Assembly: GCA_036511595.1 (NCBI GenBank)
Contig: DATCBY010000045.1
Coordinates: forward strand, 1-64,000
Reading direction: 5' to 3'
DNA from: DASZQY01 sp036511595
GTDB taxonomy: Bacteria > Pseudomonadota > Alphaproteobacteria > Rhizobiales > Kaistiaceae
DNA length: 64,000 nt
In this document: positions 43,445 through 51,089 of the stretch, one piece after another
How positions within the stretch are numbered: the first letter of the stretch is position 1
Layout of the letters: each line of letters opens with the position of its first letter
The notes under the pieces: generated by a model
What the model was told of the DNA's origin: nothing
Database searches by the model: none
The model's input: only the letters and a program-made list of their open reading frames with translations
Translations under genes and position numbers: made by a program

Positions 43445-43960
43445 ATGTTGGCGGTATCAGCTAATATGCCGCGCAAAAAGTCGCCAATCGTGCCAATACG
43501 CGTCCTGGACGCCATTGATCGCAAGATTATCGTCGCTGTCCAGAACGATGGACGAATCTCGACCCACGACCTGGCCGAGAGGGTCGGGCTTTCGCCATCG
43601 CCCTGCGCCCGCCGCCTGCGATTGCTGGAGGAGGCAGGGATCATCAAGGGTTATACGGCGGTCATCGACCAGACCAAGGTCGGACTGCCTATAAGCGCGT
43701 TCGCTTCGATCAAGCTCGAACGCCAGCGCGAAGAGAACCTCGACCACTTTGCGCGTGCCGTTGCCGACTGGCCGGAGGTTGCCGACTGCTATTTGATGAC
43801 CGGTCAACGCGATTATCTCATGCGTATTGTCGTCCCTGATCTTCCCACCTACGAACAGTTCCTGAAAAGCAAACTGACTCGGCTTGAAGGCGTCGCTTCG
43901 ATCGAGACGAGCTTTGCGCTCGGTCAGGTGAAGCGCTCCGACACGCTGCCGTTGCGTTGA
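43445..43960 (+). CDS. Lrp/AsnC-family transcriptional regulator
   Basis: 171 aa: N-terminal winged helix (LDAIDRKIIVAVQNDGRISTHDLAERVGLSPSPCARRLRLLEEAG) and C-terminal RAM ligand-binding domain (VADCYLMTGQRDYLMRIVVPD). ATG 43445 is used; ATG 43466 is also possible, since neither has a strong ribosome-binding site. Divergent from the E1-like gene across 79 nt, so it most likely controls that gene in response to an amino acid or 2-oxo acid. Confidence 0.88.
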   Translation: MLAVSANMPRKKSPIVPIRVLDAIDRKIIVAVQNDGRISTHDLAERVGLSPSPCARRLRLLEEAGIIKGYTAVIDQTKVGLPISAFASIKLERQREENLDHFARAVADWPEVADCYLMTGQRDYLMRIVVPDLPTYEQFLKSKLTRLEGVASIETSFALGQVKRSDTLPLR

Positions 43961-43990
43961 GTAGAATATTCGGGTCGAGAGAGAGGACCA

Positions 43991-45025
43991 ATGCCTCAGG
44001 CGATCGCCGTCGGAATGGTCGGTTGCGGGTTCTTCGCGCAGAACCATCTGAACTCATGGCGCGACCTGAGAGACGCCGGCGCTAATCTCGTTGCGGTCTG
44101 CGACGTCGACGCTACGAAGGCCAAAGCGGCGGCCGATAAGTTCGGGGTGCCCCACTGGTACACCGATGCCGCCATGATGTTCCGAGAGCAGAAGCTCGGC
44201 CTTGTCGACATCGCAACGCGAATGGAAACCCACTTGGCACTGGTGACCCTCGCCATCGACCAGGGAATTCCTACCATTGTTCAGAAGCCCTTCGCTCCGG
44301 TTCTGGCGGAGTGCATCGCGATGACAGAGCACGCGCGGAAAGCTCGCGTCTTTCTAGCCGTGCATGAGAATTTCCGTTTCCAGGTGCCGATGCGCGAGGC
44401 ATTGAAGGTCGTGCGTTCCGACGCGATCGGCGCCCCGACGTGGGCGCGCATCAGCTTCCGCACCGGTTACGACATTTACACCGGGCAGCCATATCTCCTT
44501 GGCGAGGACCGCTTCGCCATCATCGACGTGGGGGTCCACGTCCTGGATGTGGCGCGCGTCTTCCTCGGCGAGATAGAGCATGTTTCGGCGGAACTCCAGC
44601 GCCGCAATCCGAAGGTTCGCGGCGAGGATACCGCTACCATGCTTGTGCGACACAGCTCGGGTGCCGTGTCGGTGGTCGAGGTCACCTATGAGTCGCGCCG
44701 GTTGCCCGATGCCTTCCCGGAGACGATCGTCGAACTGGAAGGTCCGGCTGGCGGCCTGGCGTTGAAGGCGGGCGCCACGATGGAGGTGACGACCGAAGGC
44801 GCGATGCGCGCGACCAGCGTCGACGCGCCGGTCTTGCGTTGGGCGGAGCGCCCTTGGCACGTCGTGCAGGAGAGCGTCTACGCCACCTGTGCGCACATGC
44901 TGGCGGCCGTCCGTGAGGGCCGGGAGGCCGACACAAGTGCCGCGGACAACCTCAAGACATTTGCCGCCGCCGAGGCAGCGTACGCCGCCGCCGCAAGCGG
45001 ACGCGCTGAACGGCCGCAGTTGTAA
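43991..45025 (+). CDS. Gfo/Idh/MocA-family oxidoreductase
   Basis: 344 aa NAD(P)-dependent sugar/cyclitol dehydrogenase: Rossmann motif GMVGCGFFAQNH at the N-terminus, VQKPFAP in place of the usual EKP (Glu to Gln, catalytic Lys kept), and the C-terminal alpha/beta domain with DVGVHVLDVARVF containing the conserved Asp and His. ATG 43991 with GAGAGAGGA. Last gene before the right-hand tRNA-like repeat, so the last gene of the putative island. Confidence 0.85.
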   Translation: MPQAIAVGMVGCGFFAQNHLNSWRDLRDAGANLVAVCDVDATKAKAAADKFGVPHWYTDAAMMFREQKLGLVDIATRMETHLALVTLAIDQGIPTIVQKPFAPVLAECIAMTEHARKARVFLAVHENFRFQVPMREALKVVRSDAIGAPTWARISFRTGYDIYTGQPYLLGEDRFAIIDVGVHVLDVARVFLGEIEHVSAELQRRNPKVRGEDTATMLVRHSSGAVSVVEVTYESRRLPDAFPETIVELEGPAGGLALKAGATMEVTTEGAMRATSVDAPVLRWAERPWHVVQESVYATCAHMLAAVREGREADTSAADNLKTFAAAEAAYAAAASGRAERPQL

Positions 45026-45062
45026 GCCGGAATCGCCGGAACCCCATTGTTGTTGGTCGACA

Positions 45063-45104
45063 GGTCGCTCATAACGATCTGGTTGCAAGTTAGAGTCCTG
45101 CCGT
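45063..45104 (+). repeat. Degenerate tRNA-Met-like segment, right att-like repeat
   Basis: Bases 45066-45104 match 2221-2259 at 37 of 39 positions. Here the anticodon stem is kept (GGTCG / CTCATAA / CGATC), but the T loop has lost its invariant C (TTAGAGT), the T stem has a mismatch, the acceptor strand diverges and there is no CCA. No D arm was found upstream. A remnant, not a working tRNA. Confidence 0.7.
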
Positions 45105-45134
45105 ACCCCGGCAATTCCTTCGCTACCGCGCGCC

Positions 45135-45596
45135 GTGAGTTTGATGACCAAGCGATACTTCGAGGATTTTGCGCCGGGGCAGATTTTCGAGTTGCCCGAT
45201 GTGGCGGTTTCGCGCGCGGACATCATCGAGTTCTCGCGCCAGTTTGACCCGCAGATCTTCCATCTCCAGGACGAAACGCCGATCACCGAGTTCGGGGGTG
45301 GCCTGATCGCATCGGGCTGGCAGGTGTGCTCGCTGTTCATGCGCCTGCTCGACGACGGGCTGCTGATCAATTCGAGCTGTGCCGGCTCTCCCGGGGTCGA
45401 GCACTTGAAATGGCAGCATGCCGTGCGTCCCGGTGACCATCTGACTGGACGCACGACCGTAGTGGAGACGCGTGGCTGGATCGGCAATCCGAAACTCGGC
45501 CTGGTACGATTTCACCACGAAATCTTCAATCAGCATCGCGAACGCACGATGATGATGGACAACGCCATTCTCTTCCGCCGGCGGGACGCGGCATGA
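45135..45596 (+). CDS. MaoC-family hotdog protein, first of a pair
   Basis: 153 aa single-hotdog hydratase/dehydratase: KRYFEDFAPGQIFELPDVAVSRADIIEFSRQFDPQIFHL has the MaoC entry and the Asp-x4-His-like DPQIFHL; then GLIASGWQVCSLFMRL. GTG 45135 or ATG 45144. It overlaps the next MaoC gene (ATGA), so they probably form a heteromeric hydratase. First gene after the tRNA-like repeat, leading the aromatic module. Confidence 0.8.
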   Translation: MSLMTKRYFEDFAPGQIFELPDVAVSRADIIEFSRQFDPQIFHLQDETPITEFGGGLIASGWQVCSLFMRLLDDGLLINSSCAGSPGVEHLKWQHAVRPGDHLTGRTTVVETRGWIGNPKLGLVRFHHEIFNQHRERTMMMDNAILFRRRDAA

Positions 45597-46072
45597 ACGC
45601 CTACGAGAAAATCGGCATCGGCGACGTCCACGTTTTCGGCTCGCACACTTTCACCGCCGAGAGCATCAAGCGCTTCGCGCGGAAATACGATCCGCAGGTG
45701 TTTCATGTCGAGGAGGTCGGCGCGGGAGAGACCTCGTTCGGGCGCCTTTGCGCCAGTGGCTGGCATACGGCATCCGCCATGATGCGCCTGCTGGTGAACC
45801 ACTTCGAGGCGGAAGAGGCGAAGGCGCGCGCTGCCGGCGAGCCGCTACTGGTATCCGGACCGTCGCCCGGCTTTGACGATCTGCGCTGGCCTAACCCCGT
45901 CTATCCCGACGACACCGTCACCTTCACGGCCCGCATCGTCGGCAAGCGCATTTCGAAGTCGCGTCCCGGCTGGGGACTGCTCAGCATGACGACAACCGGC
46001 GTCAAGCAGACGGGCGAAACGGTCTTTATGGTCACCACGCATGCATTCGTGGAGACCGGCGCTGCGGTCTAG
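45593..46072 (+). CDS. MaoC-family hotdog protein, second of a pair
   Basis: 159 aa, same fold: HTFTAESIKRFARKYDPQVFHVEE, LCASGWHTASAMMRLLV, and WPNPVYPDDTVTF. Clearly paralogous to the preceding gene, with which it is translationally coupled. The candidate catalytic Asp and His (DPQVFHV) are present in both copies. Its TAG stop shares a CTAG with the convergent isochorismatase-fold gene. Confidence 0.8.
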   Translation: MNAYEKIGIGDVHVFGSHTFTAESIKRFARKYDPQVFHVEEVGAGETSFGRLCASGWHTASAMMRLLVNHFEAEEAKARAAGEPLLVSGPSPGFDDLRWPNPVYPDDTVTFTARIVGKRISKSRPGWGLLSMTTTGVKQTGETVFMVTTHAFVETGAAV

Positions 46073-46638
46073 CCGGAAGGGCCGCCCTTGATGTCGGCCA
46101 GCATCGCCAGCGTCTTCAAGGATGCCCGGTGGGCATCCATGTCGGCCGAGGCGCAGCAATCGGCGAGAATGACAACGCGATAGTTCATATCCGAGGCGGC
46201 GCGCACCGTGCTCTCGACCGAGAACTGCGTCGCCATGCCCATGACGTGCAGCGTGTCGACTTTGCGCCGGCGGAGCCTGGCCTCAAGCGTGGTGTTGTAG
46301 AACGCGCTGTTGCAAGGCCGCGTGATGACGATCTCGCCGGTGCGCGCTTCGAAACCCTTGTAGGCGGCAGCGCCCCACGAGCCGCGCCTCACTGCATGGA
46401 ATTGCTCGGCCTTGCGGAAGAGGCGGCTGTTTCTCGGCAGATCGCTGTAGTCCTTTGCGAAGCCGATGTGGACGTGCGCGATCGTCCATCGCTTCCGGCG
46501 TGCCGCGGCGAGCGCCTTGCGGCTGGCAGCGAGAAAAGCCTCCGCTTCAGGTGTGTTGCGGTTGAGCGAGAAGGGGATGGCGCCATCCGGATGGCAGATG
46601 TCGTTCTGAAAATGAAGGGCGATCAAAGCATCGCTCAT
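46069..46638 (-). CDS. Isochorismatase-fold protein with altered catalytic triad
   Basis: 189 aa cysteine-hydrolase/isochorismatase fold. Compared with the family triad Asp-Lys-Cys, the aligned positions appear to be His9 (LHFQND for usual DxQND), Arg107 (RPCNSAF for KxxxSAF) and Ser140 (ATQFSV for TxxCV). The cis-peptide Gly region (GMATQ) and fold motifs remain. It may be a non-classical hydrolase or a binding protein. ATG 46638 with CCGGAG; it faces the MBL gene across a MarR-type palindrome. Confidence 0.75.
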   Translation of the reverse strand: MSDALIALHFQNDICHPDGAIPFSLNRNTPEAEAFLAASRKALAAARRKRWTIAHVHIGFAKDYSDLPRNSRLFRKAEQFHAVRRGSWGAAAYKGFEARTGEIVITRPCNSAFYNTTLEARLRRRKVDTLHVMGMATQFSVESTVRAASDMNYRVVILADCCASADMDAHRASLKTLAMLADIKGGPSG

Positions 46639-46670
46639 ACGTGTCTCCGGGGCGGCCCGCGTCTTGACGT

Positions 46671-46682
46671 TTTAAGCTTAAA
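46671..46682. promoter_or_regulatory. MarR-type palindrome TTTAAGCTTAAA
   Basis: Perfect 12-bp palindrome in the 106-nt divergent region between the isochorismatase-fold gene (46638) and the MBL gene (46745). Identical to the core at 56037. Confidence 0.65.
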
Positions 46683-46744
46683 GTGTCCAACTCTGTGGCG
46701 CCAGAGATGGCGATCGGCGCACATGCACGAGGACGTTTCCCGAG

Positions 46745-47647
46745 ATGAGTGACGCATCCTTGAGCGACGGGCCGCCGCCGCCGGACGTGAAACCGGAGAC
46801 CATTCGCGAGATCGCCAGCGGCGTGTTTGTCATTCCCGACCATCGCGTGCCGCTGGTTCCGAACGTCGGCGTGGTGCTCGGTCGCGATACCGCACTCGTC
46901 GTTGACAGCGGCATGGGGTCGAGGAACGGCGCGCGGATTCTGGAAGCGGCCCGCAAAGTGGCGGGAGACCGGAAGCTGATCCTGACTCTGACCCACTTTC
47001 ATCCGGAACACGGCTTCGGCGCGCAGGCGTTCAAAGGGAAAGCCGACATCGTCTACAACCGCGCGCAGCGCGACGAACTGAAGGCGAAGGGCGAAGGCTA
47101 CATCGGTATGTTCAAGGGCTTCGGCCCGGCAGTTGCGGCAGCGTTGGAGGGCGTCGAGATCGTCATGCCCGACAGCGTGTACGAAGGCGGTTCCCATGCG
47201 CTCGATCTCGGCGGGCGCACGGTCGAACTCCGCACGTGGGGTCCGGCGCATACAGCCGCCGATGAGGTTGTCTGGCTGCCCGCCGAAAAGATCGTGTTCG
47301 TCGGCGATCTCGCCGAAGAGCGCATGTTTCCGATCTTCCCGTGGTTCCCGCCACACGATGCCGATCTCGACGCCGCCAACTGGGTGAGGGTGCTCGACGA
47401 GGTGATCGGCTGGAACCCGTCCATCGTGGTTCCGGGTCATGGCTCCGTCGGTGGCGCCGGGATTCTTAAGGTCGTGCGCGACTATCTGGTCGATGTCGGC
47501 CAGAGGGTCGCCGCCAGGCGCAAGGCGGGTGAAGAACCCGATGCCATCGTCGCATCGCTCGCTCCGGCTATCCGTGCCGCCTATCCGGAATGGGATTCGC
47601 CGGAGTGGATCGACTTTGCCATCCGCTATCACGCGGCGCGGAACTAG
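46745..47647 (+). CDS. MBL-fold metallo-hydrolase
   Basis: 300 aa metallo-beta-lactamase fold: THFHPEHG at residues 83-90 (His84, His86, Glu88, His89; the usual Asp of HxHxDH is Glu), later metal ligands in GPAHTAADE, FVGDL and PGHG. Likely a thioesterase- or lactonase-type hydrolase, possibly clearing dead-end CoA esters or opening a ring product in the aromatic pathway. ATG 46745. Its stop shares a CTAG with convergent LivM. Confidence 0.82.
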   Translation: MSDASLSDGPPPPDVKPETIREIASGVFVIPDHRVPLVPNVGVVLGRDTALVVDSGMGSRNGARILEAARKVAGDRKLILTLTHFHPEHGFGAQAFKGKADIVYNRAQRDELKAKGEGYIGMFKGFGPAVAAALEGVEIVMPDSVYEGGSHALDLGGRTVELRTWGPAHTAADEVVWLPAEKIVFVGDLAEERMFPIFPWFPPHDADLDAANWVRVLDEVIGWNPSIVVPGHGSVGGAGILKVVRDYLVDVGQRVAARRKAGEEPDAIVASLAPAIRAAYPEWDSPEWIDFAIRYHAARN

Positions 47648-48663
47648 GGCGTCGACCGGCCGAACGGCCAGCCAATTTCCTTGCCGCCGGCGATTCCCTT
47701 CGGCCTGAAGATGATGATGAGCAGCATGATCAGGGCAAGGATGGCATCTCCGGTGCCGGCGGGTGCGGCTATCGTCGTAGCGCCGAGCGTGAGGCCGATC
47801 TCGGCCTGACGCAGCAGCTCGGTGAGCGCGGCGATGACCACCGCGCCAAGTACGGCGCCGGTCAGACTGCCCATGCCGCCGATCACCAGCATGGCGACGA
47901 TCAGGAACGTCAGGTCGAGATAGAACGTCTCGACACGGACGGTTCCAAGAAAATGGGCCAGCAGCACCCCGGCGATGCCGGAGATGAAGCCGCTGATCGT
48001 GAAAGCGATCAGCCGATGACGGACGACGTTGACGCCGCTCGCCTCGGCCGCGGTTTCGTCTTCGCGCGAGGCGCGCAGCAACAGCGCCGACCGGCTTTCC
48101 TGATAGACGAACGCGACGACGATTGCGGCGATCGCCCAGCCGAGCCCGGTCCATACGCCGACGTAGATCGGCAGTCCCATCAGTGAGTTCTGGCCGCCGG
48201 TGACGGACGTCCAGTTGCCGAGCACGGCGTAGGTAATGACCAGCACGGCGAAGGTTGCGATGCTGGCCGAAATGCCCGAAAGGCGCATCAGAGGGAGGCC
48301 GACGAGAAAGGCCAGAAGCGCCGCGGCGATTCCGCCGGCGAGCGCAGCGGGGAGCGTCGGCCACTCGAGGGCGGCGATGAACGACGGAAGATCGGGCAGG
48401 AACACCGACTTCGCGGCAGCCTTCATGGTGAGCAATGCAGACACATAGGCGCCGACCGCCATGAAGGCGACGTTGCCAAACGACAGGACGCCGGAGTTGC
48501 CGACGAAGACGTAGAGCCCGACGACGGCGACGAGGTTGACCAGCCCTTGTGTCGTCCGTCGCTGCAGCACGTCCGGCGCGAACGAGGCAATTGCGACAAT
48601 CATGGTCAGCAGCAGCGTGAGCGCGACCAGCGGCCAGACCCGGCGAACGGCGTTCGTCATCAC
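47644..48663 (-). CDS. Branched-chain amino acid-type ABC transporter permease (LivM)
   Basis: 339 aa inner-membrane permease of the HAAT family with about ten hydrophobic segments; typical GNSGVLSFGNVAFMAVGAYVSAL and GVLLAHFLGTVR, FLIVAMLVIGGMGSLTG. GTG 48663 overlaps the LivH stop (GTGA). Last gene of the leftward operon LivK-G-F-H-M. In aromatic catabolic clusters such transporters commonly import aromatic acids, which is the inferred role here. Confidence 0.9.
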   Translation of the reverse strand: MMTNAVRRVWPLVALTLLLTMIVAIASFAPDVLQRRTTQGLVNLVAVVGLYVFVGNSGVLSFGNVAFMAVGAYVSALLTMKAAAKSVFLPDLPSFIAALEWPTLPAALAGGIAAALLAFLVGLPLMRLSGISASIATFAVLVITYAVLGNWTSVTGGQNSLMGLPIYVGVWTGLGWAIAAIVVAFVYQESRSALLLRASREDETAAEASGVNVVRHRLIAFTISGFISGIAGVLLAHFLGTVRVETFYLDLTFLIVAMLVIGGMGSLTGAVLGAVVIAALTELLRQAEIGLTLGATTIAAPAGTGDAILALIMLLIIIFRPKGIAGGKEIGWPFGRSTP

Positions 48664-49547
48664 ACCCGCTCGCGCAGCCCACGCGCGGGAATGAGCCCCT
48701 GCGGCCGGAAGAGGATGACCAGCGTCACGGCGACGAAGACGAAGGCTTCGCGGAAGACGCGCAGGTCGGGCGGCAGCAGCGCCTGCAGCAGGATTGTCGC
48801 AGCGCCGACAAGGAAGCCGCCGAGCGCCGCACCGGTCAGGCTGCCGAGGCCGCCGATCACTGTGCCGACGAACGCGATGATGACGAGCTGCGCTCCCATT
48901 CGCGGCTGCACTATGCCCGTCTGTGCGACCACGAGGCAGGAAACTGTTGCGGCGAGGATGCCGCTCAGCGCAAAGGCGATGGCGATGACGCGATTGGCGC
49001 GCACGCCGAGGACGCGGGCCATGCGGAAGTCTTCCGCCGCGGCCCGCATTTGCAAACCGACGGCCGTCGCGCGCAGGAACCAGGTGAGGGCGGCGAGCAG
49101 AACTACGCTGACCGCGATGATGACGAGCTGCAGGATCTGCAGGCGCACACCCACGACCTCGATCTGCCGGCCAAGCGCGGGGAGGAAATCGATGCCTTTC
49201 GGCCGCGAGTCGACGAACAGGATCAGCGTCTTCTGCAGCAGGAATGAAACAGCGAACGAAGAGATGAGCAGCGTCGCGGGATTGGCGTTGCGCAGCGGCC
49301 GGAATGCGACCCGCTCCGTCACCAGGGCGAGCACGATGGCGGCCAGAAAACCGAACAGCAGCACCAGCGGTAGCGGCAAGGCGAAGGCCGCCAGCAGCGC
49401 GTAGCCGGTGACCATGATAAGTTCGCCGTGGGCGAAGTTGATGAGGCGCATCACCCCGAATATCAGCCCGATACCCAGCGCCGTGAGGGCGTAGAGGCCG
49501 CCCACGCTAAGGGCATCGACGAGCGTCTGGATGATGCGGTCGATCAC
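48660..49547 (-). CDS. Branched-chain amino acid-type ABC transporter permease (LivH)
   Basis: 295 aa permease: ALTALGIGLIFGVMRLINFAHGE near the N-terminus and FVGTVIGGLGSLTGAALGGFLVG are diagnostic. GTG 49547 overlaps the LivF stop. Partner of LivM in the membrane channel. Confidence 0.9.
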   Translation of the reverse strand: MIDRIIQTLVDALSVGGLYALTALGIGLIFGVMRLINFAHGELIMVTGYALLAAFALPLPLVLLFGFLAAIVLALVTERVAFRPLRNANPATLLISSFAVSFLLQKTLILFVDSRPKGIDFLPALGRQIEVVGVRLQILQLVIIAVSVVLLAALTWFLRATAVGLQMRAAAEDFRMARVLGVRANRVIAIAFALSGILAATVSCLVVAQTGIVQPRMGAQLVIIAFVGTVIGGLGSLTGAALGGFLVGAATILLQALLPPDLRVFREAFVFVAVTLVILFRPQGLIPARGLRERV

Positions 49548-50293
49548 CGCCCCGCCTGTTCCGACTGCATGCCGATGCCGAAGTAGGCCGCGTCGAAGTC
49601 GGGATGGGCGCCGAGTTCCGCCGGCGTTCCACCGAGCACGAAGACGCCGCCGTTCATCACCAGCGCGCGATCGGCAAGGGCGAAAGCGCGCTCGGCATTC
49701 TGCTCGACGAGCAGAATTGCTACGCCGCTCCCCCGGATCGACCGAAGCACCGCGTACGCCTGATCGACCATCATCGGTGCGAGGCCGAGCGAGGGCTCAT
49801 CGAGCATAAGGAGTCGCGGCCGCGAAAGCAGCGCGCGGGCGATGGCAAGCTGCTGCTGCTCGCCGCCCGATAGCTGTCCCGCCGGCTGTTGGCGGCGGCG
49901 GCCAAGGATCGGAAAGGTGCCGAAGAAGCGGTCCATGTCGGCGCGCACGGCGTCACCGTCGCCGCGGGTGGTGGCGCCGAGCATCAGGTTTTCCTGCACG
50001 GTCAGGCTGGCGAAGATGTGCCGCCCCTCGGGAACCAGCGCGATGCCCCGTGTCACAATGTCCTCGAGCACCACGCCCGCCAGCGATCGGCCGGCAAATT
50101 CAATCGTTCCCGCGGCTGGCCGCTCGATGCCGGCGATGGCCGATAGCAATGACGTCTTGCCGGCGCCGTTCGGCCCGACAATCGCGACGATTTCACCGGC
50201 GCCGACCGTGAGATCGACATCGCGAACGGCCGCTATTGGACCGTAGCGAACGGCGACGCCGGAAACGCGGAGGAGCGGATCGCCCTTGCTCAT
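49544..50293 (-). CDS. Branched-chain amino acid-type ABC transporter ATPase (LivF)
   Basis: 249 aa, single ABC domain: Walker A GPNGAGKTS, LVPEGRHIFASLTVQENL (LivF-specific stretch), signature LSGGEQQQLAIARAL, Walker B LLMLDEPSLGLAP and switch VEQN. ATG 50293 overlaps the LivG stop (ATGA). Confidence 0.92.
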   Translation of the reverse strand: MSKGDPLLRVSGVAVRYGPIAAVRDVDLTVGAGEIVAIVGPNGAGKTSLLSAIAGIERPAAGTIEFAGRSLAGVVLEDIVTRGIALVPEGRHIFASLTVQENLMLGATTRGDGDAVRADMDRFFGTFPILGRRRQQPAGQLSGGEQQQLAIARALLSRPRLLMLDEPSLGLAPMMVDQAYAVLRSIRGSGVAILLVEQNAERAFALADRALVMNGGVFVLGGTPAELGAHPDFDAAYFGIGMQSEQAGR

Positions 50294-51024
50294 GGACGGG
50301 CGGTCGAGCCGAGATAGGCGGTGCGCACGCCGGCATGGGCGCGAATGTCCGCCGGCGTGCCGCCGGCTATGGTGCGTCCGCCGTCCAATACATGGATGCG
50401 CTCGCAGAGGTTCATGACCAGCGCCATGTTGTGCTCGATGACCAGGACGCCGCAGTCGTATTTCGTGCGAAGGCCGGCGATCAGGTGCCGCAGCTCTTCG
50501 GCTTCCGCCGGGGCGAGGCCCGCTGCCGGTTCATCGAGCAGCAGGAAGCGCGGGTTGACCGCCAGCGCGCGAGCAAGGCCAACGCGGCGCTCCTCGCCGT
50601 AGCTCAGGCCCGTTGCCGGGAACCCGGCCTTTCCACCGAGACCGAACTCCTCGAGGATCAACCGCGCACGACGACGACCCTCGGCGCGGCCAAGACCCTG
50701 CGAGACGTATCCGGTCTCGACGTTTTCCCCGACCGTCAGCCCCTTGAAAAGGCGCACCGCCTGGAAGGTGCGGGCAACTCCGGCGCGTGGGAAACCGTGG
50801 CGGGAGGCGCGGGTGTAGTCGCCGGAGCCGATGCGCACCGTACCTGCGGTGGGCCTCTGAAAGCCGGACAAAACGTTGACGAGCGTGGTCTTGCCGGCAC
50901 CATTCGGGCCGATCAGCCCGAGTATTTCGCCGCGTGCCACGTTGAGGCTGACATCCTCGACGGCGGTGAGGCCGCCGAAACGGACGGTGACGGATATAGC
51001 CTCAAGCTGGTCGTGGGCGTTCAT
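50290..51024 (-). CDS. Branched-chain amino acid-type ABC transporter ATPase (LivG)
   Basis: 244 aa: Walker A GPNGAGKTT, LivG-type RTFQAVRLFKGLTVGENVE, a shortened signature (LSYGEERRVGLARAL; YGE in place of GGQ, frequent in LivG), Walker B LLLDEPAAGLAP and IEHN. ATG 51024; 65 nt after the LivK stop with a hairpin in between. Confidence 0.92.
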   Translation of the reverse strand: MNAHDQLEAISVTVRFGGLTAVEDVSLNVARGEILGLIGPNGAGKTTLVNVLSGFQRPTAGTVRIGSGDYTRASRHGFPRAGVARTFQAVRLFKGLTVGENVETGYVSQGLGRAEGRRRARLILEEFGLGGKAGFPATGLSYGEERRVGLARALAVNPRFLLLDEPAAGLAPAEAEELRHLIAGLRTKYDCGVLVIEHNMALVMNLCERIHVLDGGRTIAGGTPADIRAHAGVRTAYLGSTARP

Positions 51025-51033
51025 CGGTCTTTC

Positions 51034-51062
51034 GTCCCTCTCCCCGCACCGGGGAGAGGGAC
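51034..51062. repeat. GC-rich hairpin between livK and livG
   Basis: Perfect 12-bp inverted repeat (51034-51045 with 51051-51062; CCTCTCCCC / GGGGAGAGG) with a 5-nt loop and no T run, so an mRNA-stabilising or dispersed palindromic element rather than a classical terminator. Confidence 0.75.
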
Positions 51063-51089
51063 CGATTGTGACAGGTTTCCCGCGGCGAT

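Larger units (their letters stand above)
2221..45104. mobile_element. Putative decayed genomic island between tRNA-derived direct repeats
   Basis: A 39-nt tRNA-Met-like segment is directly repeated at both ends (2221-2259, 45066-45104; two mismatches). An integrase C-terminal remnant lies just inside the left copy. The interior is almost entirely catabolic and transport genes with their own regulators. Against a simple island: neither copy is an intact tRNA, and the integrase is truncated and fused to a GntR gene, so deletions must have followed integration. Conjugation or replication genes are not present. Confidence 0.45.

Noticed and set aside
45063..45104. A functional tRNA-Met gene at the right repeat
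   Set aside because: The T loop lacks its invariant C, the T stem is mismatched, and neither acceptor pairing, D arm nor CCA is present.
51034..51062. The livK-livG hairpin as an intrinsic terminator
   Set aside because: There is no T run on the transcribed strand and downstream Liv genes need read-through; it was kept as a structural repeat instead.
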